Assembly (NCBI RefSeq): GCF_014646155.1
Contig: NZ_BMMX01000011.1
Location: 111,272 to 175,271, forward strand
Direction: 5' to 3'
Source of the DNA: Mangrovihabitans endophyticus
GTDB taxonomy: Bacteria > Actinomycetota > Actinomycetes > Mycobacteriales > Micromonosporaceae
Length of the DNA stretch: 64,000 nucleotides
Below, piece by piece: positions 1 to 8,678 of the stretch (position 1 is the stretch's first letter; every line of letters begins with the position of its first letter). The notes beneath the pieces are model-generated. The model was not told the DNA's origin and did no database searches. It saw only the letters and a list, made by a program, of their open reading frames with translations. The translations under genes and the position numbers were made by a program.

Positions 1-177
1 ATAGACCCCGCAGTCGACCACCGCGCTCTGCTCGCCGAGGTGGCCGGAGCCGTTGGCCTGTCCCTCGGCGGTGCCCAGGATCCGGTTCATGGCGCGCACC
101 GGGGCGGTCCACGCCCGCTGCAGAGACCGGTTGACGGCCACCGACCGGCTGCGGCCGCGAACAGTGTTGTCGGCCAT
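1..177 (-). CDS. CorA-like magnesium/cobalt transporter, N-terminal part only
   Basis: The minus strand opens with ATG at 177 and stays open to the left edge, giving 59 residues that begin MADNTVRGRSRSVAVNRSL and end in AVVDCGVY. Actinobacterial CorA-type transporters typically have a basic N-terminus followed by a VVDC-VY strand, and this matches from memory. The pore-forming GMN motif lies beyond the window, so the family call rests on the N-terminus alone. The downstream minus-strand aminotransferase is separated by 250 bp with no gene. Another protein sharing this short N-terminus cannot be excluded. Confidence 0.5.
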   Translation of the reverse strand, partial: MADNTVRGRSRSVAVNRSLQRAWTAPVRAMNRILGTAEGQANGSGHLGEQSAVVDCGVY

Positions 178-427
178 GGAAACCTCCCCCAGTCGCTGGA
201 TCCAGCATCCGAGGCTAACCGGCGGGCAGGAACGCCGGGCGGGCCGCGCACACCGTTCGGGGGGAGAACGGCTGCGCACGGCCCGCCGGGCGCGGGGGGT
301 GAGGAAAGAGGATCAACGGTGCCCGCGAGCGAGCGCCGTTGAGCATTGTGATCCGGACGCCACCCGCAAGGGAAACCGAGAATGTGTCGGAAATCCGACA
401 CTATGTATCAGGCGGGCAGGAAGTTCC

Positions 428-1522
428 TCAGGCGCGCACCTCATCGATCGCCGCGGCGAGCCGGCGCACACCCTCATCGATCTGATCCACGGTCACCGCG
501 GAGTACGCCAGGCGCACCGAGTGCTCCCCGCCGTCCAGCAGGAAGTCGCTGCCCTTGACGATGGCGACGCCCTTCTTCATGGCCGCCGGGAACAACCGGT
601 CCACCGCCACGTCCTCGGGGAGATCGACCCAGAGGAAGTAGCCGCCGTCCGGCTCGGTGAAGGTGGCGCCGGGGATGTGCGTGCGGATCGCCTCGGCCAG
701 CACCCGGGCGCGCTCGCCGAGGGCGGCGCTCACCGTGGCGACGGACCGCTCGATGTCGCCGGAGACGCAGAACTGGTGCACGATCGCCTCGGACACCATG
801 CCCGGCGAGATGTAGAGGTTGGTGGCCTTCTTGGCGATCGCATCGATCAGCGCGGCCGGGCCGACCAGGTAACCGACCCGGACGCCGGGGCACACCGTCT
901 TGGTGAAGCTGGATGCGTGCACCACCGCGTTGTCCGAGTCCATCGACAGCATCGACGGCAGCGCGTCGCCGCGGAAGCGAATGTCCACGTACGGGTCGTC
1001 CTCGAAGATGGTGAACCCGTACTCCACGGCCATGCTCAGCAGGGCGCGGCGCTTCTCCACGGACAGCGTGACGCCGGCCGGGTTCTGATAGTTCGGGATG
1101 ATGTGTGCCAGCCGGGGCCGCAGGCCGCTCTCCAGCAGCGCACGCAGCTCGTCCACGTCGATGCCGTCCGGCTGGATGGTCACCTGGTGCACCTTGGCGC
1201 CCAGGTTCTGCAGGCTCAGCAGCGTCCGGTCGTACGTGGGCTTCTCCACCACCACGTCGTCGCCGGGCTGGATCAGGTGGTTGAACAGGAACGCGTCGGC
1301 CTGCAGCGAACCGTTCGTCACGATGACCTGATCGGCGGTGACCCCGTGCTTCTCCGCGATCCACTTGCGCAGCGGGACATAGCCGACGGAGGTGCCGTAG
1401 GCCGTCATCCCGGCGGGATCGGCGTCGAAGGCGCGGGCGGCGGCGGCCTTGAGGCCGGCCACGTCGACGATGTCCAGGGACGGCGCACCACGGGCGAACG
1501 AGATCAACTGCTCAGCGGTCAT
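428..1522 (-). CDS. PLP-dependent aminotransferase (MocR/LysN-like fold type I)
   Basis: This 364-aa protein is a complete fold-type I aminotransferase without the N-terminal GntR helix-turn-helix seen in MocR regulators. Visible landmarks are the substrate loop YGTSVGYVPLR (about 42-52), the PNYQNPAG segment with Asn147, the FEDDPY cofactor motif (173-178) and SSFTKT with the Schiff-base lysine K208, followed by RVGYLVGP. It should transfer amino groups between an amino acid and a 2-oxo acid in the cytoplasm. The closest named relatives are 2-aminoadipate/aromatic aminotransferases, but the substrate cannot be read from sequence. It is divergent from the Nudix gene, whose start lies 37 bp away, so the two promoters must overlap. 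Confidence 0.88.
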   Translation of the reverse strand: MTAEQLISFARGAPSLDIVDVAGLKAAAARAFDADPAGMTAYGTSVGYVPLRKWIAEKHGVTADQVIVTNGSLQADAFLFNHLIQPGDDVVVEKPTYDRTLLSLQNLGAKVHQVTIQPDGIDVDELRALLESGLRPRLAHIIPNYQNPAGVTLSVEKRRALLSMAVEYGFTIFEDDPYVDIRFRGDALPSMLSMDSDNAVVHASSFTKTVCPGVRVGYLVGPAALIDAIAKKATNLYISPGMVSEAIVHQFCVSGDIERSVATVSAALGERARVLAEAIRTHIPGATFTEPDGGYFLWVDLPEDVAVDRLFPAAMKKGVAIVKGSDFLLDGGEHSVRLAYSAVTVDQIDEGVRRLAAAIDEVRA

Positions 1523-1559
1523 AGCCCCAGCTTACGAGGCGGCTCGACATGATTTTTTC

Positions 1560-2015
1560 ATGGCTGCACCCGAACCCCTCCGCGTGGCCGGAGCTCTCGT
1601 GGTGCACGACGACGGCCGCATTTTCTTCCAGAAGCGCTCGCCCGCACGGAAACTCTTCCCGGACACCTGGGACATCGTCGGCGGTCACGTGGAACCCGGC
1701 GAATCGGTCGAGGAGGCGCTGCGCCGGGAGACGACCGAGGAGACCGGATGGCAGATCTCGGTCGTGCTCGCGGCCCTCGAACCGTGCTCCTGGACCGGTG
1801 ACGACGGCCTCGCCCGGGTCGAGTCCGACTTCCTGGTCCGGGTCGACGGTGACCTCGAACGCCCTCGACTGGAGCAGGGCAAGCACACCGAGTTCCGCTG
1901 GCTGGCCGAGCACGAGCTGGACCTGCTTCAGGAGAACCGCGCTCCCGACGACACGATGCTCCGCCGCATCGTCGAGCAGGGCTTCGCCGCGCTGCGGCTT
2001 CTGGGACTCTCCTGA
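1560..2015 (+). CDS. Nudix hydrolase
   Basis: The protein is 151 aa if read from the ATG at 1560. The longer in-frame reading from 1449 is antisense to the aminotransferase and is not protein-like. A perfect Nudix box G-x5-E-x7-RE-x2-EE-x-G runs over residues 42-64 (GGHVEPGES...EETGW). The surroundings (FFQKRS, FPDTWDIVGGH) resemble the IDI/NUDIX 8-oxo-dGTP-type enzymes that cleave nucleoside diphosphates linked to another moiety using Mg2+. The actual substrate is not predictable. It is divergent from the aminotransferase and 63 bp upstream of the nucleotidyltransferase operon. Confidence 0.85.
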   Translation: MAAPEPLRVAGALVVHDDGRIFFQKRSPARKLFPDTWDIVGGHVEPGESVEEALRRETTEETGWQISVVLAALEPCSWTGDDGLARVESDFLVRVDGDLERPRLEQGKHTEFRWLAEHELDLLQENRAPDDTMLRRIVEQGFAALRLLGLS

Positions 2016-2078
2016 CCTGGAGCTGTAGCACATTGGCTATCCTCGGCAGCTCGACACCCTCGCCGGAAGGAAACACCC

Positions 2079-2810
2079 ATGATCGGTCTGGTTCTCGCCG
2101 CCGGAGCCGGGCGGCGGCTGCGGCCGTACACCGACACCCTGCCCAAGGCTCTCGTGCCGGTTGACGGCGACACCACGATCATGGACATCTCGCTGCGCAA
2201 CCTGGCCGCCGCCGGGCTGACCGACGTGACAATCGTCGTCGGCTACTGCGCCGACGCGGTGGTGCAGCGGGTGGACGCCTTCCAGAGCAAGTACGGTGTG
2301 AAGATCTCCCTCGTGCACAATGACAAGGCCGAGGAATGGAACAACGCCTACTCCCTGTGGCTCGCACGCGACCACTTCGCCCAGGGTGCGCTGCTCGTCA
2401 ACGGCGACACCGTGCACCCGGTGAGCGTGGAGCAGACCCTGCTCGCCAACCGCGGGCCGGGGATTCTGCTTGCCATCGACAATGTTAAGAAGCTGGGCGA
2501 CGAAGAGATGAAGACGATCTTTTCGGAAGATGGCCGGCTCACCAAGATTACGAAGCTGATGGACCCGGCCGACGCGTTCGGCGAATACATCGGCGCGACG
2601 ATCATCGAGCCGTCCGTCGCCGCGGGCCTCGCCGATGCGTTGAAGACCACGTGGGAACGCGATCCGAACCTCTACTACGAGGACGGCTATCAGGAGCTGG
2701 CCGACCGTGGCGGCGAGATCCGGGGGGCGGCCATCGGCGACGTGCCCTGGGTCGAGGTGGACAACCACGAGGATCTGGCCAAGGCACGGGACATCGCATG
2801 CCGCTACTAG
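2079..2810 (+). CDS. Sugar/polyol-phosphate nucleotidyltransferase
   Basis: This 243-aa protein has the GT-A nucleotidyltransferase signature at the extreme N-terminus (MIGLVLAAGAGRRLRPYT, then PKALVPV), the NGDT metal-binding strand near residue 108, and a C-terminal VEVDNHEDLAKA segment. The family adds CMP, UMP or GMP to a sugar, choline or polyol phosphate. Its stop overlaps the start of the next gene by 13 bp, and the third gene is a CDP-alcohol transferase, so CTP is the likely nucleotide (inference). SD-like GGAAGG lies 7 bp before the ATG. It is the first gene of a three-gene operon. Confidence 0.87.
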   Translation: MIGLVLAAGAGRRLRPYTDTLPKALVPVDGDTTIMDISLRNLAAAGLTDVTIVVGYCADAVVQRVDAFQSKYGVKISLVHNDKAEEWNNAYSLWLARDHFAQGALLVNGDTVHPVSVEQTLLANRGPGILLAIDNVKKLGDEEMKTIFSEDGRLTKITKLMDPADAFGEYIGATIIEPSVAAGLADALKTTWERDPNLYYEDGYQELADRGGEIRGAAIGDVPWVEVDNHEDLAKARDIACRY

Positions 2811-3859
2811 CGCGCAGCGTCCAAACCCCGCTGCACATCGACGTACGCCGCGGCGCGGTCGCTGACCTGGGCCGCATCCTGGCCGACGGGCGCATCTCGG
2901 CGGGCGGTGACGTGGCGGTCGTGGTCGGCCCCGGCCAGGGCGAGCGGATCGCCGAGCTGATCCGCCCGTCGCTGCGCGCGGCGGACGTCTACACCACCGT
3001 CGGCGGCACCCTCGACGCGGCCATGGAACTGGCGGACAAGCTGCGGTCCCGGGCCTATGACGCGGTGGTCGGCATCGGCGGCGGCAAGACCGTCGACACC
3101 ACCAAATACGCGGCCACCCGGTGGGCGCTGCCCATGGTGTCGGTGGCCACCAGCCTGGCCAACGACGGCATCGCGTCTCCGGTGGCCAGCCTGGTCAACG
3201 ACGGGATCAAGGGGTCCTACGGCTCGCACATCCCGCTGGCCGTCATCGTCGACCTGGACTTCGTGGAGAACGGACCGGAGCGCATCAACCGCTCCGGCAT
3301 CGGCGACGTGATCAGCAACATCAGCGCCCTCGCCGACTGGGAGCTGGCCCGCCAGGTCCGCGGCGAGCCGGTGGACGGGCTGGCCGCCTCGCTGGCGCGG
3401 ATGGGTGCCGAAGCGGTGCTCACCATGCCCGGCGACATGAACGACGACGCGTTCGTCACCGTCCTCGCCGAGGCGCTGATCTCCAGCGGGCTCGCCATGG
3501 CCGTCTGCGGCAGCAGCCGCCCGGCCAGCGGCGGCTGCCACGAGATCATGCACGCCACCGACACGCTCTTCCCCGGCACCGGCTCCCACGGCGAGCTGGC
3601 CGGGCTGGGCGCGCTGTTCTGCACCTTCCTGCGCGAAGACATGACCCGCTTCGCGCAGATGTCCGCATGCCTGGCCCGTCACGGGTTGCCCCGCACACCC
3701 TCGGACGTCGGTTTGACCGGCGACCAGTTCGTGGACGTGGTGGCGTTCGCACCCCGCACCCGCCCGGACCGCTACACCATCCTCGAACACCTCGCGATGT
3801 CCACCGACGAGATCCGCCGGAAGCTGGCCGACTATGACCGAGCCGTCACCCACCCGTGA
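2798..3859 (+). CDS. Iron-containing alcohol dehydrogenase, glycerol-1-phosphate dehydrogenase-like (AraM/EgsA type)
   Basis: Translation from ATG 2798 gives 353 aa; the longer frame from 2651 overlaps the preceding gene out of frame. The NAD(P)-binding GGGKTVD motif is at 94-100, followed by SLANDGIASPVAS, a hallmark of the glycerol-1-phosphate dehydrogenase branch. Metal-ligand positions appear as SGIGDVISN and the GTGSHGELAGLG histidine. The family reduces dihydroxyacetone phosphate to sn-glycerol-1-phosphate or acts on related phosphates. It overlaps the upstream nucleotidyltransferase by 13 bp and the downstream transferase by 26 bp, a sign of translational coupling. The polyol could be something other than glycerol. 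Confidence 0.82.
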   Translation: MPLLARSVQTPLHIDVRRGAVADLGRILADGRISAGGDVAVVVGPGQGERIAELIRPSLRAADVYTTVGGTLDAAMELADKLRSRAYDAVVGIGGGKTVDTTKYAATRWALPMVSVATSLANDGIASPVASLVNDGIKGSYGSHIPLAVIVDLDFVENGPERINRSGIGDVISNISALADWELARQVRGEPVDGLAASLARMGAEAVLTMPGDMNDDAFVTVLAEALISSGLAMAVCGSSRPASGGCHEIMHATDTLFPGTGSHGELAGLGALFCTFLREDMTRFAQMSACLARHGLPRTPSDVGLTGDQFVDVVAFAPRTRPDRYTILEHLAMSTDEIRRKLADYDRAVTHP

Positions 3860-4559
3860 GCCCACGGCCGCGGACTTCTATGCGGTCAACCGAGGTGGTG
3901 GCCTGTTCAGCGAACTGATCAGCCAGCGCCTCGGCGCGCGGGTCGCGGTGTTCGCCAACCGGCACAAGCTGTCGCCCACCGTGCTGACCGTCGGCAACCT
4001 CGGCGTCGGCTGCCTGATCTCGTTCGTGGTCATCGCCACCGCGGGACCGGTCGCCGACGGCCGCGTCTGGGCCTGGGCGATCGGTCTGGTCGCGCTGGTC
4101 GGTTGGCAGTTCGCGTACGCGCTGGACTGCGCCGACGGACAACTGGCCCGAGTCACGCACCAGACCAGCCCGGCGGGGGCGCGCGTCGACGTGCTCTGCG
4201 ATGTGGCGGCACAGGTCGCACTGGTGTCGGCCCTGGCCGCGGTGGCCCACGCGCAGGTGCCGGAGACACCGGCCTGGCTGCTGGGCGCGTTCGCCGGCAC
4301 CTGGATGGTCAACTTGGTGACGTCGGTGATGCAGGCCGGTCCGCAGGCCGCCAGCATCGTCACCAGCACCTCGTTCCCGGTGCGGGTGGTGAAGCTGGTG
4401 CGCGACTACGGCGCCGTGATCGCGCTGGCGGGCGTGGTGCTGATCGCTGCGCCACAGTGGACGGTCTGGGTGGTCTGCCTGTTCACGTTGATCAACGCAG
4501 CCTTCCTGGCGGCGAGCATCGCGATGGCGGGGCGCAACTCCCTGCGCCCGCAGCCCTGA
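3834..4559 (+). CDS. CDP-alcohol phosphatidyltransferase family membrane enzyme
   Basis: This 241-aa integral membrane protein has about five or six hydrophobic helices. It carries the full family motif D-x2-DG-x2-AR-x8-G-x3-D-x3-D, here ALDCADGQLARV...AGARVDVLCD around residues 95-123. Enzymes of this family transfer a phospho-alcohol from a CDP-linked donor to a second alcohol at the membrane. The start overlaps the dehydrogenase, completing an operon in which a polyol phosphate could be made, activated with CTP and transferred. The acceptor is unknown. Convergent with the large minus-strand gene downstream. Confidence 0.9.
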   Translation: MTEPSPTREPTAADFYAVNRGGGLFSELISQRLGARVAVFANRHKLSPTVLTVGNLGVGCLISFVVIATAGPVADGRVWAWAIGLVALVGWQFAYALDCADGQLARVTHQTSPAGARVDVLCDVAAQVALVSALAAVAHAQVPETPAWLLGAFAGTWMVNLVTSVMQAGPQAASIVTSTSFPVRVVKLVRDYGAVIALAGVVLIAAPQWTVWVVCLFTLINAAFLAASIAMAGRNSLRPQP

Positions 4560-4679
4560 CCCCAACCCCAACCCCGCGCAGGCATCCGCCAGCCGCGTTC
4601 CCGCCGGCCCCCGGCCCCCGGCCGGCCCCCCGGCCCCCCGGCCGCGTCCGCAGCCGGGCCCGCAGCCGGGCCCCGGCCG

Positions 4680-4752
4680 TCGATCTTGAAGTTTCGGGGC
4701 CACTTAACCGTCTCAGAACCCCGCATTCCGGACCACAAAACTTCAAGATCGA
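4680..4752. repeat. 73-bp element with 15-bp terminal inverted repeats, copy 1
   Basis: The arms TCGATCTTGAAGTTT (4680-4694) and AAACTTCAAGATCGA (4738-4752) are perfect inverted repeats around a 43-bp core. A diverged 72-bp copy lies at 26295-26366. It sits in the convergent gap 4560-4891, which holds no gene; the left part (4563-4680) is a C/G-rich low-complexity stretch. It could act as a terminator-like hairpin or be a small dispersed palindromic repeat. Confidence 0.75.
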
Positions 4753-4798
4753 TCCGACAGTGGGGGAGCGCGGGCGGCGCGTGGCAGGGGACGAGCGG

Positions 4799-4885
4799 TG
4801 CGGCACGGGTGGGTGCGGGTCGGCACGGAGAGGGCACGGGTGGGTGCGGGTGGGTGCGGGGAGGCACGGGTGGGTGCGGGCAGGC
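4799..4885. repeat. Degenerate G-rich tandem repeat (about 18-bp unit)
   Basis: Units close to GGCACGGGTGGGTGCGGG recur three to four times, with shorter GGGTGCGGG pieces between. The G-run spacing would allow quadruplex-forming DNA on the plus strand. It is directly beside the palindromic element of 4680-4752, as a similar G-rich array is beside that element's second copy. Confidence 0.7.
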
Positions 4886-4891
4886 CGGGAC

Positions 4892-7876
4892 TTACTCGTT
4901 TGGCTGGCGGTTCGCGTCGGCCAGGGCCTCGGACCACTTCTCGGCCACCTCCGTGACGTGCTCTTGGCCGAGCACGTCGTGGTGGGCGCCGGGGACGTTG
5001 AGCACGGTCAGCCGGGGTGCCTGACGACGCCAAGCGGCCAGGATGTGGTGGCCCGGCAGGCTCCGGCGCGCACGGAAATAGGTGACCGGTCCGGCGTACC
5101 GGCCCGGCGCATGATCGTTGGCGACCGTGGTGGTCTGCACGAAAAGCTGCCGGTCGGCCGGTGCCGAGGCCGGGCGCAGGCGTTCGGCGAGCACATCGCG
5201 CAGCGAGACGTTGCGCATCGAGGGGAACAGCAGCGAAACCCGGTCGACCAGCTCGTGCACGAGTCGTTCCGTCGCGGTGAGCATGACGCCCGGCGGGAGC
5301 ACGTCGACCAGGCCGAGGAAGTCGACGGTGCGTCCGGCGGCGGCGAGTTGCCGGGCCGTCTCGTAGGCGACCAGCCCGCCGAACGAATGCCCGGCCACCC
5401 GTACCGGACCGGTCGGCACCACCCGCGCGATCTCGGCCACGTGGTCGGCGGCCAGTTCGCCGATCGGCCGCCGGGCGCCGTCCGGCGCATGCAGGTCGGT
5501 GCGCAGCCCGAAGAGCGGCCCGGTGCCGGTGAGGAGTTGGGCCAGCGGCCAGTAGACGTCGATGTCGCCCCAGGCGTCGTGCACGAAGAACATCGGCGGC
5601 AGCGCCGGATCGCCGGCCGCCAACCGAACGGCGCGCGGGGCGTCGTCGGCCCGCGGCGCGGCGGTCGCCGCGGCGATCAGACCGGGCAGCGTGGGGTCGG
5701 CCAGGAACGCCTCCAGGCCCACGTCGCGGCCCAGCACCTGGCGGACCTGGCGGACCAGGGTCATCGCCTGCCGCGAGGTGCCGCCCAGGTCGGCGAAGGT
5801 GTGCCCGCCGTCGGCGGTCGGTCCCAGCGTCTCCCGCCACAGCCGGCCGATGGTGGCCGTCACGTCGTCGACTCCGGCGTCGTCGGCCGCCGCAGCCGCC
5901 ACCTGGGCCGCCTCCCGCTCGGCGGCGGCCAGCGCGCGGGCGATCCCGTCGATCGAGTCCGGGTTGCGCAGCGCCGTCAGGTTGGCCACCGGCTCGCCGT
6001 CGAGCACATAGCGGGCGGCCCGCTCGGACTTCTTGCCGTTGAAGGTGACCGGCAGATCCGGCACCGGCAGGATCAGTGAGGGCACGTGCGCGGCCGAGGC
6101 CTGCCGGCGCAGGCTCACCCGGATGGACCGGGCGAGGTCGGCGGACAGACGTACGCCGTCCTCCAGCACCACCAGCAGGGCCAGCCGGGTGGCACCGGGC
6201 ACGGTGGGGTGCCGCTGCTCCATGGCCATCGCGTCGCGCACGCCGGCGATCTGCCGCAACACGGCATAGATCTCGGTGGGGCCGATCCGCACCCCGTCGA
6301 CGTTGAGTACGCCGTCCGAGCGGCCGTGCAGCCGGGAAGACCCGTCCGAGTCGAATTCGATGAGGTCGCCGTGGGTCCACATGCCGCGGTTCGCGGCGAA
6401 GTAGGCCGCGTGCCGCCGGGCGCCGTCCGGATCACGGCGGAACGCGACCGGACGGGACGGGAAGGGGTTGCGGCAGACCAGTTCGCCCACCTCGCCGACC
6501 AGTTCGCGTCCCTGCGCGTCGACGGCGGCGACATCCATGCCCAGGCCACGGGCCTGGATGCGGCCCCGCCGCACGGGCAGCTCCGGGTGGCCCAGCACGA
6601 AGGCCCCGATGATGTCGGTGCCGCCGCTGATCGACTGCAGCGGCATCTCGCCCACGGCGTCGGCGACCCAGTCGAACTGCCAGTCGTGCAGCACCGCACC
6701 GGAGGACAACACGGCGCGCAGCGCGGACAGATCGGTCGCGTCCCGGGGCCGGTACCCGGCATCCTGACAGAGCTGCAGATAGGCCGGGCTGGTGCCGAGC
6801 ACCGTCACGCCCAGACCGGCGACCAGCTCCCAGAGGGTTTCCGGGCCGGTCAGCGCGCGGTCGCTGAGCACGATCCGGCAGCCCGCGCCCAGCGCGGACA
6901 GTTGGCGGTTCCACACCATCCACGCGGTGGTCGAATGATGCAGGTAGACGTCCCCCGGCGCCAGGTCCAGGTGCAGCCGGTGCTCCTTCAGGTGCTCCAG
7001 GAGCGTGCCGCCGATGCCGTGCACCATCGCCTTGGGCGCTCCGGTGGTGCCGGACGTGAACATTACGAACAGTGGCGCGTCGAACGGCAGGCGCGGCCAT
7101 TCGGCGGGCGGGCCGTCGGTCCCCTCGATCGTCGTGTCCAGCCGATACGCAGAGACCTTCGCCGTGGCCGGCAGCGGCCGGTCGTCATCGTCGAGCACCA
7201 GCACGACGCGCACGGCGGGCAGGCCGTCCAGCAAGGTGGCGAGGGTGTCACCGGGGGCGCCCGCCCACTCGCCGGAACCACCGCGGTCGACGACCAGCAC
7301 GACCGGCTCGACCTGCGCCAACCGGCCGAGCAGCGCGGTGGGGCCCATGTCCGGCATGGCGGTGGACACTGCGGCCCCCAACGCCGCGCCGGCCAGCACG
7401 GTCACGACCGTGGCGGCGGTGTTGGGCGCGATGACCACCACCCGGTCGCCGGCGCAGACCCCGGCCGCGGCCAGCCCGGTGGCAGCGGCGGTGACCCGGC
7501 GACGCAGCGCCGCGCGGGTGAGATGCTCGGCGCTGCCGTCGTCGTGCACCGACGTCAGGGCGACAGCGTCATCGTCCACCCCCGGCAACGGGCGGAGGAG
7601 GTTCTCCGCATAGTTCAGGCGTACGTCCGGGAAGAACCGCGCGGTCTCCACGTCGTCGCCGTCGCAGACCGTCTCGGCCGACCCCTCCCAAGCCAGATCC
7701 GCCCAGCGCAGGAACTCGTCCCAGAAATCCCGGAAGTGTTCCACCGACCAGCGATGCAGATTCTGCGGGGTGGTCAGGTCACGCTGGGTCCGGGCCGCGC
7801 AGCGGGCGCGGAACTGCGCAAGCTGCGGCACCCGGTGCACCACCCGATCGTCGTCCCGCCGGAGCAGTTCGCTCAT
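4892..7876 (-). CDS. Acetoacetyl-CoA-synthetase-like adenylation domain fused to carrier and thioesterase domains
   Basis: This 994-aa protein is a single-module A-T-TE enzyme. The N-terminal ~640 residues are an acyl-CoA synthetase of the acetoacetyl-CoA synthetase type (N-terminal RWSVEHFRDFWDEFLRWADL; core TSGTTGAPKAMVHG near 275-290). A phosphopantetheine attachment site DLGGTSRQAM follows (Ser701), then a type I thioesterase with GHSFGG (nucleophile Ser831) and a C-terminal PGAHHD histidine. Such stand-alone modules activate a carboxylic acid, hold it as a thioester and release or condense it. Substrate and product are not readable. There is no condensation or ketosynthase domain. The upstream 800 bp are non-coding and the tRNA-Ser island begins beyond them. 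Confidence 0.88.
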   Translation of the reverse strand: MSELLRRDDDRVVHRVPQLAQFRARCAARTQRDLTTPQNLHRWSVEHFRDFWDEFLRWADLAWEGSAETVCDGDDVETARFFPDVRLNYAENLLRPLPGVDDDAVALTSVHDDGSAEHLTRAALRRRVTAAATGLAAAGVCAGDRVVVIAPNTAATVVTVLAGAALGAAVSTAMPDMGPTALLGRLAQVEPVVLVVDRGGSGEWAGAPGDTLATLLDGLPAVRVVLVLDDDDRPLPATAKVSAYRLDTTIEGTDGPPAEWPRLPFDAPLFVMFTSGTTGAPKAMVHGIGGTLLEHLKEHRLHLDLAPGDVYLHHSTTAWMVWNRQLSALGAGCRIVLSDRALTGPETLWELVAGLGVTVLGTSPAYLQLCQDAGYRPRDATDLSALRAVLSSGAVLHDWQFDWVADAVGEMPLQSISGGTDIIGAFVLGHPELPVRRGRIQARGLGMDVAAVDAQGRELVGEVGELVCRNPFPSRPVAFRRDPDGARRHAAYFAANRGMWTHGDLIEFDSDGSSRLHGRSDGVLNVDGVRIGPTEIYAVLRQIAGVRDAMAMEQRHPTVPGATRLALLVVLEDGVRLSADLARSIRVSLRRQASAAHVPSLILPVPDLPVTFNGKKSERAARYVLDGEPVANLTALRNPDSIDGIARALAAAEREAAQVAAAAADDAGVDDVTATIGRLWRETLGPTADGGHTFADLGGTSRQAMTLVRQVRQVLGRDVGLEAFLADPTLPGLIAAATAAPRADDAPRAVRLAAGDPALPPMFFVHDAWGDIDVYWPLAQLLTGTGPLFGLRTDLHAPDGARRPIGELAADHVAEIARVVPTGPVRVAGHSFGGLVAYETARQLAAAGRTVDFLGLVDVLPPGVMLTATERLVHELVDRVSLLFPSMRNVSLRDVLAERLRPASAPADRQLFVQTTTVANDHAPGRYAGPVTYFRARRSLPGHHILAAWRRQAPRLTVLNVPGAHHDVLGQEHVTEVAEKWSEALADANRQPNE

Positions 7877-8678
7877 CGCTCACCTTCGCGCCCGGCAGAC
7901 ACGCGGCAGCGCACCGGCAGGGGTGCTGCACGGTCCTGAACAGCGAGAACGGCCACCGGATCATGGTAATCACGGGAGCAGGCGCGTGGGGTCGGTGTCC
8001 CCCGAGGGTCAGACTGCCGCGTACCCGCCTTGTCGCTTCAGCCACCGGAACGATCTGGAAGGCTGACCTGGCCTCGTGCTGTCGGAAATTGTCGTACCCC
8101 CCGACGTACGGTAATTCTGTCCAACAGCCGTGGCAGGCTCCCGAACATCCCCGGGCTATGCGGCCCGACTTTCGCCGTTTCTCCCAGGGAGCCCCGAGGC
8201 GGACGCCGACCGGGTTCATACCAGCCTTGGTATCCGTTTTGTCGGCCGTGATGGGGACCGCGCCCTTCAACGGCTCGGCCGTCCAAGGGGCGGGGTGCGC
8301 CGGTGCCCGATGGTGAGGTCCGGCCGTAGCTGGTGGCTGTCATCGCTGGTTCGGCCGTCGGTCATGGACGTCATGAGCCCGGCGTGACAGCCCTCTGCTA
8401 CGGCTGAGCAGGCGGTGACAACCGCCAGCTACGGCCGGGTGCCCAGGGAGGGACCCGGCCACCGAGGGCCCCTCTGGTGTGCCGTCAGGTACGCGGACAG
8501 GGCTCCCACCGGGCTACGGGCAGCTCGGTCGCTGTCGCGTATGCGTCGCGGCGATCGAGCCGCAGCCGCTTCTGTCGGCGACAGTTTCTGCTGAGATCGC
8601 GCGGGACTGACCCCTCCGACCTCTGGCATACGCCAGACCGGCGTTGGTGTTGTTCAGTGGATCTTTCAGGTGATGGCG
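7877..8678. other. 802-bp region without a credible gene
   Basis: Short open frames here lack protein-like composition and starts. The region should contain the promoter of the minus-strand A-T-TE gene. Its right part holds a large imperfect palindrome (8322-8436). It ends at the left attachment repeat of the tRNA-Ser island. Confidence 0.6.
8322..8436. repeat. Imperfect palindrome with 21-bp arms
   Basis: GGCCGTAGCTGGTGGCTGTCA at the left edge pairs with TGACAACCGCCAGCTACGGCC (8416-8436) with two or three mismatches. The arm sequence GGTCCGGCCGTAGC-GGT-GCTGT recurs at 26818-26841 and 26849-26872, so this is a dispersed repeat family of this genome. Confidence 0.65.

Noticed and set aside
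53..1552. Long plus-strand open frame antisense to the aminotransferase
   Set aside because: Rich in Arg/His/Gly/Asp with no motif; the opposite strand encodes a clear PLP enzyme. High-GC antisense frames are commonly open.
4103..7939. Long plus-strand frames (up to 658 aa) opposite the A-T-TE gene
   Set aside because: Composition is low-complexity Arg/Gly/Val and motifs lie on the minus strand only.
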